Positions 31,401-40,876 of a stretch of 64,000 nucleotides of DNA are shown one piece after another. Both the position numbers and the translations under genes were made by a program. Under the pieces are notes generated by a model that saw only the letters and a program-made list of their open reading frames with translations, ran no database searches and was not told the DNA's origin. Every line of letters begins with the position of its first letter. Positions within the stretch are counted from its first letter, which is position 1. The stretch is from positions 1,798,001 through 1,862,000 of the forward strand of contig CM049991.1 of the NCBI GenBank assembly GCA_016630955.3. Reading direction: 5' to 3'. This stretch comes from Didymella arachidicola (lineage: Eukaryota > Ascomycota > Dothideomycetes > Pleosporales > Didymellaceae).

Positions 31401-32305
31401 GCTTCGTGTATCGCGTCCTGGATTGCTGCGGTCACCTCAGCCGTGTAGGAATCGAGGGCTGCCTTTGTGAGTGGCCTTCGAAGGGGAGGCAGAGAGCGCC
31501 TCAACGCTCTCGTGTACCGCTTCTCGTCCAGTCTTTTCCAGTCTTTCCGCGGCTTCTTCTCGAGACTTTGCACTGTGAGATCTAGCGTGGTGCTTATAGG
31601 CAGATGATCTGAGTCGTGGTCTAGGCTCCTGTCTACTTCGCTCTTGATAACTTACTCAATCAGCCCTGTTGTAACAAGACAAAGATCGATTGTAGACTGC
31701 GATCGGCCTTCTTCGTACGTCACTGTGCCTGGTGGGATGGTGTTGTGGAGCGCAAAGTCCCCTATAATGTCTATTAGGTCTTCTGACTCTAGGTCGGTGG
31801 CCTCCCTGTTCAGTCCTCCCTATAAGGGGTGGTGCAGATTAAAGTCACTAAGTAGCACTTGTTTGTTTGTCTGGTAATGCCTCAGCGCCTCCCGCACCTG
31901 CGGTATTACACTCTGCTGGTTGTTTAAGGTCTTTGGCGGGTTGTAGACGTTGTGGACGATAAGCTGCTCTTGGCTTTGCTGATCGTCTGTTGGGTCTATG
32001 TTAATAATAATAGAACAAATGTCTCTTGTTTGCTCCTTAAAGCGCCACTTTGTCTGATCTATTCTCTTGTTAATGAAGAAGCAGACCCGTGCTTGGCCTT
32101 CCGCGTCTCCTGCTGGGTAGCAAAGGTGGAACCTATCCTTGGCTGGGTGATGAGTGGTGGCGGAGTACGGGTTCCTCCACGGCTCCTGGATGGCGATGAT
32201 GTCGAAGTCGTAGATCGCCTGATCGCGCAGCAGCGACGCTATGACCATGTCTCTCGACTTCCTTACGTTGTACTGTAGTATGTTCAGTCTGTTGTGTCTA
32301 TTCAT
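28430..32305 (-). pseudogene. LINE ORF2 (endonuclease-RT-RNase H), four nonsense transitions
   Basis: Starting at ATG 32305, the frame gives an apurinic-type endonuclease (NILQYNVRKSRD, IAIQEPW, LLSDFNLHHPL), reverse transcriptase (MSTGYIDDVAILAWG), RNase H (SIYTDGSGIKG, HVGIPGNEAADQAA) and a terminal Cys/His segment. It is colinear with the truncated LINE at 14.6-17.3 kb but is broken by stops at 31820-31822, 31652-31654, 30047-30049 and 30038-30040. The last two sit where the other copy reads Gln and Trp. All four fit C-to-T or G-to-A changes at CpA/TpG, the RIP pattern. I saw no frameshift. Confidence 0.85.
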
Positions 32306-33987
32306 GCTTCGTTGTCAGAGTCGATTTCCATGTGCTGGCTAGTGCCGCTCTGTGTCTGCTGCGTGCTGTTCCCGGTAGCTTCCATGGCCCTCCGGGTAGG
32401 TATGATGTGCCTCTGCGGCCTTTGGCTGCCGTTCGCGTGTGTTGGCTGGTTGTGCTGCTCTGCTGAGTCAATGGTAGTTCCTGCATTAGTCCTCTTCTGT
32501 CCTCGTCCAGTTTGCGATCGGTTCCTGGTGATTGGTGCTGGCTGCGTCGATGCGGGAGCTTGGGCGAGTCTACTCCGTCGGACAGAGGTGGCCGACGCCT
32601 CCAGTGGGATGTTGTTCCTTGGTGTCTCCGCGACTGGGTGGTAGTATGGGCGGACGTCGTATGCAGCCCTTGCTTTTGCCCTCTCCTCCTTCCTGGTAGG
32701 GCACTGGTAGCTCCACGCTTCGTGTTCGCCTCGGCAGGCGGCACACTTCCTGGGTACGTTCCGGTCGAGCTTGGACGGACAATCCCTGCTCTCATGTTGT
32801 TGCGCGCAGTAGCCACATGCGATTGTTGCCTTGCACTGGGTTCCTATGTGGCCGTAGTGTTGGCACTTGAAGCACTGCTTCACTCGGCACTGTCGCTCGT
32901 ATCGCTCGCACTGGAAGACTTCGCCTTGCCAGATGAGGCCTTCGTCGATGATCTTGTTGGCGTCCTCTGCCCTGCTGAACTCTATGATGACGCTGGAGGC
33001 GGCTTTCGTGGGTGCGTTGCGTGTCAGCCACCCGACGTACCTGATCTCTGCCTGCGGGATGAATGGCTTGTTGTCCAGCAGTAGCTGATCCCTCGTCTCC
33101 TCAAACCTGTCCATGTCTATCGTGCTGGTGCGCATGCCGTGGGCGATGATGCCGTAGGTTGTGATCCGCAAGGTGGCCCTGTTGCCGATGCGGTGGACCC
33201 AGTCGTCAGCGAACTGCTTTAGTGTTTCTACTTCTTTGTTGGTCGCCGTTCTGATGCTAAGGTCGCCGCTTCTTAGCTGGTTTGAAGAGAGCACCTTGAT
33301 GCTGTTAATGTTTTCGTTTCTGCTTTGCGCGATGGCGCGCTCTACATGCGCGTTAAGGTTGCGCGGGTTCATCGCCCGCAGGCTGAGCACTGTACTGGGG
33401 TCTCTGATGGTTACAACGACTTCACGCTGCGTCTGCATAGGAGCCATTCTGGGAACTTGTGTATTCGCTGTACTTGCTAGCGGTGCGCCCCTCGCCGCCA
33501 TCGCAGCGTAGCTGAGCACGCCACCAGTCTGTGGTCCTGCGTTTTTGATCTGTCTTGCCATCTGCAGATTGGCCTTACCTACCTCTACCGCCTCCTTGGC
33601 TGCAGTCCTAGCTTCCTCTCCGTTCCTTATGTTTTGTTGTACGTTTGTGGCGATTGCGTGGACGGTGTCGGCGGTGTTCTTTATTTCGGTCTTGAGTTCC
33701 TGCTTGACAGCATCAAGCATTCGCGTGGTGTTGTCGGAGGACGCCTTGGCCTCAGTTTGCAGGATGCTAAGCGCGTCGCACACCGTGCTGAGGTCAGGCG
33801 TGTGTTGCACTTTCAGTATAAACGTCAGCGTGCCGTGTATAATGACCTTGACGAGGTCTGCTGGCACAGGCTGGCTTTGCGTGCGATCGATACAGGCCAG
33901 CGCGTCCTGAAGGTAGGTGCTGAGGCGTGTAGCGTGCTCGCGGAATGGGGTGGGCCACGTGGGCTGCTGAGGCCACGGTGTCGCCAT
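32302..33987 (-). CDS. LINE ORF1, gag-like zinc-knuckle protein
   Basis: This is an open 561-residue frame from ATG 33987. The N-terminal half is helical and probably coiled (about 80-160). A central region follows with RNA-binding-like character. Cys-rich knuckles stand at about 370-440 (CFKCQHYGHIGTQC, CGYCAQQHESRDC, CAACRGEHEAWSYQC), and the tail is Gln/Thr-rich. The stop codon overlaps the ORF2 start as ATGA. The role is nucleic-acid chaperone and particle formation for the LINE. Unlike ORF2 it carries no nonsense mutation. Confidence 0.85.
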   Translation of the reverse strand: MATPWPQQPTWPTPFREHATRLSTYLQDALACIDRTQSQPVPADLVKVIIHGTLTFILKVQHTPDLSTVCDALSILQTEAKASSDNTTRMLDAVKQELKTEIKNTADTVHAIATNVQQNIRNGEEARTAAKEAVEVGKANLQMARQIKNAGPQTGGVLSYAAMAARGAPLASTANTQVPRMAPMQTQREVVVTIRDPSTVLSLRAMNPRNLNAHVERAIAQSRNENINSIKVLSSNQLRSGDLSIRTATNKEVETLKQFADDWVHRIGNRATLRITTYGIIAHGMRTSTIDMDRFEETRDQLLLDNKPFIPQAEIRYVGWLTRNAPTKAASSVIIEFSRAEDANKIIDEGLIWQGEVFQCERYERQCRVKQCFKCQHYGHIGTQCKATIACGYCAQQHESRDCPSKLDRNVPRKCAACRGEHEAWSYQCPTRKEERAKARAAYDVRPYYHPVAETPRNNIPLEASATSVRRSRLAQAPASTQPAPITRNRSQTGRGQKRTNAGTTIDSAEQHNQPTHANGSQRPQRHIIPTRRAMEATGNSTQQTQSGTSQHMEIDSDNEA

Positions 33988-34060
33988 GGCACGTCAGACG
34001 CAGTGGGCTGCTGCGGCTGGGTGCTGGCTAGTCAATTGGCGTCAAGAGCGACCGTTTGAG

Positions 34061-34408
34061 CACGAAAATACGAGTGAATTCCAAAAATCGAGTTCTCGCT
34101 ATGTGTGGTGTTTCTCACTCTGAGACGCTTGTTCGGCCGATCTCCTCTGCAAACCCCTTGATCATTGATCTTGTAGGTGGCAGATGACGTACTGTAAGAC
34201 CTTCTATGTATCTTACAAGGCCTGCCTCTTGATGTGGAGTGAGTAGTTGTTGTGTAGAGGCCTTGGCTTCACAGGACGTGCTTTTGCCTTGGTGTCTGCG
34301 CGTTAAAGTTGACCTTGTAACACCATGTTTTTCAGCTAAAGCTGTATATGAGATAGGTTTATTAGGATCAGCTGCGCGTAATTCTGCAAGGGCTTCCTCT
34401 AGTGACAT
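34061..34408 (-). pseudogene. N-terminal fragment of another pogo-type transposase (family E)
   Basis: From ATG 34408 about 96 residues are open to 34118. They form a psq-like helix-turn-helix (SLEEALAELRAADPNKPIS, then HGVTRSTLTRRHQG) and the start of a CENP-B-type domain ending GRTSVSE. The frame then stops near the presumed LINE 5' end. The catalytic domain is absent from the window. It is diverged from families A-D. Confidence 0.7.
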
Positions 34409-34450
34409 TGTGGCGTGGAGATATTGGGGGTGCAAGATGGGATGGAAAAG

Positions 34451-34800
34451 TGGTTGGGGTGCGCGTTACGCTGCACGCGCGTTACGGGCACGGACACTGT
34501 ACCGTGCCGGACGGCGAAGCGATCAGGACGGCGAAACGATCGCTCCGCCCCACCAAAACCACCACAAAGATAAGGCTGTAGAGCCGCACCAAATGGCTAT
34601 TATAGCGAGATCTTTTAGTAGAGTATTCTAGACGTTATATAATATATTAAAATACATCAATCCACTAAAAATCTCACGATATTAGCTATTGTACGTGGCC
34701 CTACAGCCTCATTTTTGCAGCTGCTGTTAGGTTGATTATCGGGCGTTACGCGACTCCGGGCGTCACGCGCACGGACACGGTACGAGTCTGTGCACGGTAC
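34451..34800. repeat. Cluster of pogo-type terminal repeat relics
   Basis: Three end-like segments are present. At 34459-34490, CGCGTTACG units are 16 bp apart beside GGTTGGGGTGCGC; this is the right end of family E. At 34509-34559, GGACGGCGAAGCGATC and GGACGGCGAAACGATC are 17 bp apart, followed by CTCCGCCCCACCAAAACC; this is a left-facing end. At 34741-34775, GGGCGTTACGCG and GGGCGTCACGCG are 17 bp apart. No transposase follows them. Confidence 0.5.
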
Positions 34801-35545
34801 TCATCATTGAGCCGATGGAACCATTACAGAAAGGATAAAAAGCGCGCGCTGCGAACCACAACCTCGAATCTAACAGAGACAAAAGCGCCTTTCTTTGTGC
34901 AGGTCTCCCAATTGCTATTACCCGATCCTGAACTCTATCGTCGGCACGTCAGGTTCTCACGTGGCCGAGCATGTGTCTCTGGTAAGTCCACCTGCTCGTA
35001 GCGGCACGGATCTGCCATGCCATCGCCTCTGGATGCTTGGGGTGGGATCCCGCTCAAAGAACGCTTCGCCAGGTAATGAGTAGGAGGGCTGCAATACATC
35101 GGGATCGAGAAGCCGTTAGCTGCGCAGATGAGTGGGTTGTGGAGTACAGCCATCGAGAGGCTCTCTAGACAGATGCACCAGATATCTTCGATGCGAAGAC
35201 GAGCGGTGTCTGATTCTGGGTGATGTGGAGTGGGGTGTTACTGGACTGCTGCGGGCGGGTATGTTCCGGAAGGTAGAAACGGGTTGATGGCACAAGCAAT
35301 AGCATGCTTGAATATATGAATAGCCGTTTAACCTCAATTCCTGTGGTTGAGGAGTGCCTGAACGGTTACTGTTGACGAAAGGGCAGCGAGATGATAGAGA
35401 ATGTATTTTCAGTTCTAGTCTCGTGCCAGATGTCAGAAGGCAACCGATATAGACACATAGATGCAGCGAGTCGACTTGTAAGATTCATCAAAAGCTATGA
35501 ATAAAATTCTCGCATCACATATTTACGCTTTGATTTCCGAGCGAG
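34801..35545. other. Intergenic DNA, no gene recognised
   Basis: Only short frames without known motifs are present. The right part is the 3' flank of the minus-strand gene at 35546. Confidence 0.35.
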
Positions 35546-37063
35546 CTAGACGACATGGATGATCACGCGATCATACCTGGTAAGAGGGAAATCACCGTCA
35601 TCCCTGCCTTGCAGAATGATGGAGATAGTCTGCCCGCTCTGAGCATCCGCGGGGATCGTCACGGTCGCGTCCTTGCCAGCCGCTGCGATCGCAACAGCAC
35701 CGGCGTACGTCCCTTCCTCGAGATACTGCCACCACGTCACATTGACGTGGTCACCGTCCGGATCGCTGACCCGCGCCTTGAGCTCAACGCACTCTCCAGG
35801 CTTGGCCTTCAACACCTTCTTCCCAACAACTCCCACGTTCGGCGCGTGGTTACCTTCCTCGTATTTGCTAGTCAGCGTCCACTGGATGCGCGCCGCAAAG
35901 TCGTTCTGCGCGGGCTCCACCCACCGCAACGTCGTCCAGCCCTGGGTCAGACTCCCGTTATTCGCTTTCTCCTTGTCCACAAGCACCCACAGGTCCGGGC
36001 TGGTGCTGTTCTGCACCCTCCTGCCTCCCCAGCCGCCAAGGTTGGCATCCTCGGGAACCTCCAGGCCAGTGGGGAGAAGCGGGTTGACCACCACGTTGTC
36101 GCCCTCAGACAAGAAATCGTACTTTTCCATTGGCTTGCACCACCCACCGGGCGCCTTGACCGGGTCACCATAAACGTCCAGCTGGTCACCCCCGCCGAAC
36201 GTCGTCTGCCCGTCGAGCCACGAGCGGTACAAGGCGCCCAGCGGCCCGATCTGGATGTTCTTCTCGATGAAGGCGCCCTTGTAGTACTGATTGTTGTCCG
36301 GCAGCCCGCGCAGATTGCCGTAGCCTTGGTTGCAGTTGAATCCCCAGGTGTCATAGGCTTGCATCAAGTCCTCGACGCGCAGCGCAGGCCAGTTGGGCGC
36401 AATGTACTCGGCGTAGGTGTTGTCCTGGAAGCCGCTGGCGAGGATGACGACTTTGGAGGAGATGTGGGCCTTGGTTGCGTTCCAGTGCGGCGAGGTGGAG
36501 GAAGAGTCGGAGATGGATTTCAAGGCGCGTGCGATGGTGTTTGTGCCGCCCCAGGCTTGGAGGTAGAGCTTTCGCGGGTCCTTGTCGAGGATCAGGCTTT
36601 TGATCAGGTCGGAGCCGGCTGTGTCTTTGGCCATTTCGCCTTCGAAGTCGACATTGCCAATCTTCGTGATGGAAAGCAGATGCTCTGGGGTTGGGTAGGT
36701 AGGGTCGTGAACGCGGAGGTTGGGATAGACTTCCGCGTATGCCTCGAGGAGATGGTCCTCGATGGTCGTCGTGCCTGTAGGTCGCCATGAAGTCTGCGAG
36801 GTGTTGTATTCCCGACCGGGTAGGAAGAAGGATGTATTCTTGCCATCGCCTTCCCAGTGAAACCTGCTGGACGAATAGACAAGACCTTGGTTCTCTAGGT
36901 CGTTCGAGTAGAGCACGTATCGCACCAACGAAGCCAAGTCATCTGATTCCATGTCTGTGGTGACGACAGTCCGGATCTTGCTGGTTTTGCTGATTGCATG
37001 GCTGAGAACACTTGGGACAGCTGAGGCCAGCAGCCCACTTACCACAACCTGGCGCAGATACAT
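35546..37063 (-). CDS. DUF1593/Sde182-type secreted protein
   Basis: This is a 505-residue protein without introns. The signal peptide is about 22 residues (MYLRQVVVSGLLASAVPSVL). A nucleoside-hydrolase-like N-terminal domain starts RTVVTTDMESDDLASLVRYV, where the Asp-rich motif resembles a metal site, and includes LYLQAWGGTNTIARAL. A C-terminal cadherin-like domain follows (LKARVSDPDGDHVNVTWWQY). Proteins of this group are often annotated as cellulose-binding; the substrate is not established. Several N-glycosylation sites fit secretion. Confidence 0.88.
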   Translation of the reverse strand: MYLRQVVVSGLLASAVPSVLSHAISKTSKIRTVVTTDMESDDLASLVRYVLYSNDLENQGLVYSSSRFHWEGDGKNTSFFLPGREYNTSQTSWRPTGTTTIEDHLLEAYAEVYPNLRVHDPTYPTPEHLLSITKIGNVDFEGEMAKDTAGSDLIKSLILDKDPRKLYLQAWGGTNTIARALKSISDSSSTSPHWNATKAHISSKVVILASGFQDNTYAEYIAPNWPALRVEDLMQAYDTWGFNCNQGYGNLRGLPDNNQYYKGAFIEKNIQIGPLGALYRSWLDGQTTFGGGDQLDVYGDPVKAPGGWCKPMEKYDFLSEGDNVVVNPLLPTGLEVPEDANLGGWGGRRVQNSTSPDLWVLVDKEKANNGSLTQGWTTLRWVEPAQNDFAARIQWTLTSKYEEGNHAPNVGVVGKKVLKAKPGECVELKARVSDPDGDHVNVTWWQYLEEGTYAGAVAIAAAGKDATVTIPADAQSGQTISIILQGRDDGDFPLTRYDRVIIHVV

Positions 37064-37812
37064 GGTGCAGTGATTGAAATCTCAAAAGCTGTAGCTACTT
37101 TACCCAGCACGACTCTGAGCCCTTTTATAAGTACGATCGTACATCGCAATAGCGCGCTGATCTCCGAGCCGACAGCCGCCACGGCGAATATTTGGCCAGT
37201 ATAGGCAACCGCCCAGCCAGAGATCGAGTACATGACGATGGCGGCAGTTGTTCGCTGCAACCATATTGCGGAGATCGCAGGAAAAAGCGCCGAAGCGGTG
37301 GTCGTGCATCCCAAAACGGCAATCGTAGGCACCGCTCCACAATTCGGACGCCACGTGATTGTATAGTCAAAAACCATCAAGTTCAACAATTACCGCAGAC
37401 GATGAGGAGTTTGCTCCGATCAGAAGTTTGCTGCACGTAGTGTACCACTCGATGGATGCAGTGGTCTGGTGGTTAGTAGTAGCATTCGCTCTGCGGTTTG
37501 TACAAGCTCATGCGGCAGAAGAACGATTAGCTCACAAGTCCCTCACGCTGCGAGTTCCTGAGTCAAGCAAACTCCCAGTCGCCTGCGGCACGAGGAAACC
37601 TGCTTCTGAGGCAATGGAATTATTACACTACTAGAACACCCAAGTCTGCTTCTTACCAAGTCCTACAATCCCCCCGATTCAGCAGCAACACAGCACCCCA
37701 TCCTTGACAACTCTCGCTCGTGCAGTCTAGCTGGGGTATGAAGCTTTATTACACCGTCTTCCCTCTATGCGCGGAGAACGGAGATTGAATAGATATGTAG
37801 ATGTGTTTAATT
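37064..37812. other. Intergenic DNA between divergently unrelated genes
   Basis: This holds the promoter side of the DUF1593 gene and the 3' flank of JIP5. The short frames lack recognisable domains. No tRNA or repeat was seen. Confidence 0.35.
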
Positions 37813-39152
37813 CTAGTCCAGGCCCGAGAACTTTAAAATGCCGTGGCCTTTTTGCTGCTTGCCCTTGTTGCGCTTCTTCTTCTTGCGCTTGCTCTGCTGC
37901 TCCTCGTCGGTGCTGGAATCCGGGTCCGAGTCTGCGTCCTGATCGGAGTCGGTGTCGTGGAGTCTCTTCGCGGATGGCGCCTCATGCTCCTGCTCGTCTT
38001 CATTCTCTTCATCTTCTTCATCTTCTTCATCCTCGTCAATAGCACCAACAGCGCCCTTCTCGCCCCAGACCTTGACCGTCCGCCCTCCACCACTAATCAT
38101 CCTGCCTGTAACGTCGAAGCCGAGCCCAATCACGCCCTCCTGCGCCAACTCATCGTGCTTCAGCTCGCCAATGACCTGGTTCTTGCCAATCTGCACGAAC
38201 CTGATGTCGCCGTTGCCCAGCCCCACGGCGGCGATCTTGCCAAACGGCCCAACGCCGGGGGGCAGCAGGGCCAGGGCGTCGAGGCTCTCCGCGCCTTCCT
38301 TGGCCTTTGCGCGGTCGACGGTGATGCGCTCGTCCTGGTCGTCCCAGACGCCGCGCTCCCAGAGGGTGAGGACGCCGTTGCCGCCGCCAACGAGCACCTT
38401 TTCGCCGACGTTGGAGCCCTTTTTGCTCAGGCCCGTGACGATGGTCGAGGAGAGCAGCTCTTCCTCCTGGTCCTCGGAGCGGACCATGACGCCGCGGCGC
38501 AGGTCGGTGACGGCCAGGGTGCTGCCGCCGGTGGTGACCCACTGCTTGCTGAAGCCGCTGGTGCTGGCTTCGGTGGGCGGGAGGGGCGTGAGCGAGGAGA
38601 TGTAGTCGTCGTGGGGGCGGTGGGTGGCTTCGGGCTTGGGCGCTTTGGTGGGGGCGAGGGCGCGGATGTCGTAGATGTGCAGGGCGGACGAGTCGGTTGC
38701 GAGGATGAGGGACTGGGGGGAGAGGGCGTGGACGAGGGTGGGGGCGTCGATGGCGGCGGTGGTGCTGGACACGTCAGTCTGGTCTCACGGGGCCACGATG
38801 TGCAGACATACACATCCAGAGGCACGGCGATCTTGGCCGTCACCTGCCCCGTCGTCGTGTCGGCGACCTTGACGATGCCGTCGGTGCCAGCCGAGTACAG
38901 GTGCGCGCCGTCGAGGCCGAAGCCCAGCGTGCGGCAGCTGCCCTTGTGGCGCCGCGTCTTCCACACCGTGTCGATGTGCCCGTAGCCGCTCGCCGCCGTC
39001 GCTGCGCCGTCGTCGCCGCCGTCGCCGCCGGGCAGTCGGTACGTCTGCACATGGCCGGACGCGAGGCCCACGGCGACAATGGGCGCGTCTGGGTGGATGG
39101 CCTGCGCGAAGAGATCAGAGTCGAGCGGGATGGCGCACACGTTCTCGAACAT
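37813..39152 (-). CDS. JIP5: WD40 ribosome-biogenesis protein Jip5 (WDR55 homologue)
   Basis: The two exons are 39152-38812 and 38764-37813, joined across a 47 bp intron (GTATGT...CTGAC...CAG); the product has 430 residues. WD-type repeats start MFENVCAIPLDSDLFAQAIH and include GHVQTYRL, LYSAGTDGIVKV, WVTTGGSTLAVTDLRRG, VLVGGGNGVLTLWERG and MISGGGRTVKVWG. The C terminus is an acidic stretch (EDEEDEEDEENEDE) and then a basic KRKKKKRNKGK tail, typical of nucleolar Jip5. The family acts in 60S subunit biogenesis in the nucleolus. The start was taken at MFENV because the upstream in-frame extension is unlike the family. Confidence 0.92.
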
Positions 39153-39786
39153 GGCGGCGGTGGTGCAGCGCGAGGCTCTCAGCTGGCAGGCAGAGAGCGT
39201 GCTGCGGCCGTTCACTGCTGCAGCTCGTCCGCAACTTTTCTGTGGGCCTCGGCTCGACCTGCCCTGCATAAGCTCCCTCACGTAGCGCTCACTTGGCAGG
39301 CACCGTCCACTCTCCACAGCAAGAGTCTAGTCCGTGTCTGGCTCGTCTTGTCCGGACCGCTACACGCTGGTCAACCGTCAAGGTACAATCGCGCTCCACG
39401 AACCGGGCTGCTGGTGGGTGAGCGCGGGCAGCGGCTTCGAGAAGGCCATCTCTCGAGCCACCCTTCCCAATCACATACTCTCGTTAGACCACGCGTGTTT
39501 GTGAGCATGGTCCAATTTCTCCCGGCCCTTCGCCGCCCTCACGATTCCTATCTCGACCAACGATGGCCCTGCAACATGGCCGCCATGTGGATGCGCGGAT
39601 GCCGCCAAGGGCAGACGCTCCGGATCACGTTTCCGAGTGATTGGCTGGCAGCCTCACCTGCATCCTCGCACGGCACAATTCGCCAACAGCTATCCCGATG
39701 GAGCAGCAACATCGAGAACGAGCATCTTCATAAGAGCGCCATGGAGCCTCAACGGCAAACTCGTCTCGTCGTCAAAACTCGTCAAC
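39153..39786. promoter_or_regulatory. Divergent promoter region JIP5 / phosphatase
   Basis: The start codons on either side face away from each other. An ATG at 39637 is in frame with the phosphatase but would place its signal peptide internally, so I treat this stretch as leader and promoter. No specific site was recognised. Confidence 0.35.
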
Positions 39787-40876
39787 ATGCTTGCGTCGTC
39801 GCTCCTCTACGGCCTTCTCGCCGCCGCCTCCCTCGTCGACGCAGCCTCCCCGAAGAAGCAGATCAGGTATGAAGTCGTGACCGGCATCTTCCAGCAGGAC
39901 GACAACGCCACAGACCCCAGCACCTTCGACTTCCTCACCTCCAACTTCGGCCTCATCAACCGCACCTACCCCAGCGACCCCAAGACGCCCGACAGCAAGT
40001 ACTCCACCCAGTGGCAGCGTCTGAACAAGTACATCAAGACCCTCAACAAGGAAAAAAAGACCCGCTACTCTCTGCTCTTCCTCGGCCGCCACGGCGAGGG
40101 CTTCCACAACGCCGCCGAGACGTACTTTGGCACCCCCGCCTGGAACTGCTACTGGTCCGAACGCGATGGCAACAGCACCACGACCTGGGCCGACGCGAAA
40201 CTAACCCCCGCCGGCACCAAGCAGGCACAAGACGTCAGCGCCTTCTGGGCCCATCTCCTCGCCGACGAGAAGATCGCTCCGCCAGAGACCTACTACACAT
40301 CCCCCCTGTACCGCTGCCTCGACACCGCACGACTTACCTTTGCAACCCTGGATCTTCCGCAGAAAACCCCCTTTGTGCCTACGGTCAAGGAGCTTCTCCG
40401 CGAAGGCATCAGCGCGCATACCTGCGACCGCAGGAGCAATAGGACGTATATCCACCAGAACTTCCCCAGCTACCGCTTTGAAAAGGGATTCAAGGAGGCA
40501 GATCCGTACTGGAAGCCGCTGATGGCCGAGCCCAGCGCAGACCAGGACATCCGCTCCAAGGCCGTGCTGGACGATATCTTCACGAGTGACGACAGCACGT
40601 ACATCTCCATCACGAGCCACTCGGGCGAGATTGGGAGTCTGCTGCGCGGTACGTATCCCTCCCCATCCGAGTACTTTGCAGATTCTGACGTGAGCAGTGC
40701 TCGGCCACCGCGTATTCAAGCTCGCAACCGGCGCCGTCATTCCCGTCCTGGTCAAGCAGACCACCATCACCAGCGACGCCGCCACGACGACAGTTCCGTG
40801 GAGTGCGCAGGCTACATGTTCCGCGCCGCCGACGATCCGCGACTCGAGCTGCAACGACTGCTCGTGCTGTCTGTGA
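39787..40876 (+). CDS. Secreted phosphoglycerate-mutase-like histidine phosphatase
   Basis: Exons are 39787-40648 and 40698-40876 with a 49 bp intron (GTACGT...GAGCAG); the product has 346 residues. The signal peptide is MLASSLLYGLLAAASLVDA. The catalytic motif of the histidine phosphatase superfamily is LFLGRHGEGFHN (His102 as the phospho-acceptor), with ETYYTSPLYRCLDTA downstream and the second catalytic His in SITSHSGEI. N-glycosylation sites are present. The C terminus is Cys-rich and ends CNDCSCCL. It resembles fungal Pmu1-like proteins, but the leader suggests an extracellular or vacuolar phosphatase. The substrate is unknown. Confidence 0.88.

Larger units (their letters stand above)
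28108..34060 (-). mobile_element. Near full-length Tad1-like LINE
   Basis: This is a non-LTR retrotransposon on the minus strand with 3' tail (GTTTA/TTTAG repeats, about 28108-28134), a 3' untranslated region, ORF2 (endonuclease, reverse transcriptase, RNase H) and ORF1 (nucleic-acid-binding). The 5' boundary is unclear; about 34060 is an estimate, because sequence from 34115 onward belongs to a pogo-type relic. No target-site duplication was recognised. Confidence 0.85.

Noticed and set aside
35555..36790. 411-codon plus-strand frame opposite the DUF1593 gene
   Set aside because: Antisense of a gene with leader and known domains; its composition reflects the GC-rich opposite strand.
37843..38985. 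380-codon plus-strand frame opposite JIP5
   Set aside because: It is the antisense of a well-supported WD40 gene and is low in complexity (Val/Gly/Leu runs); no domain.
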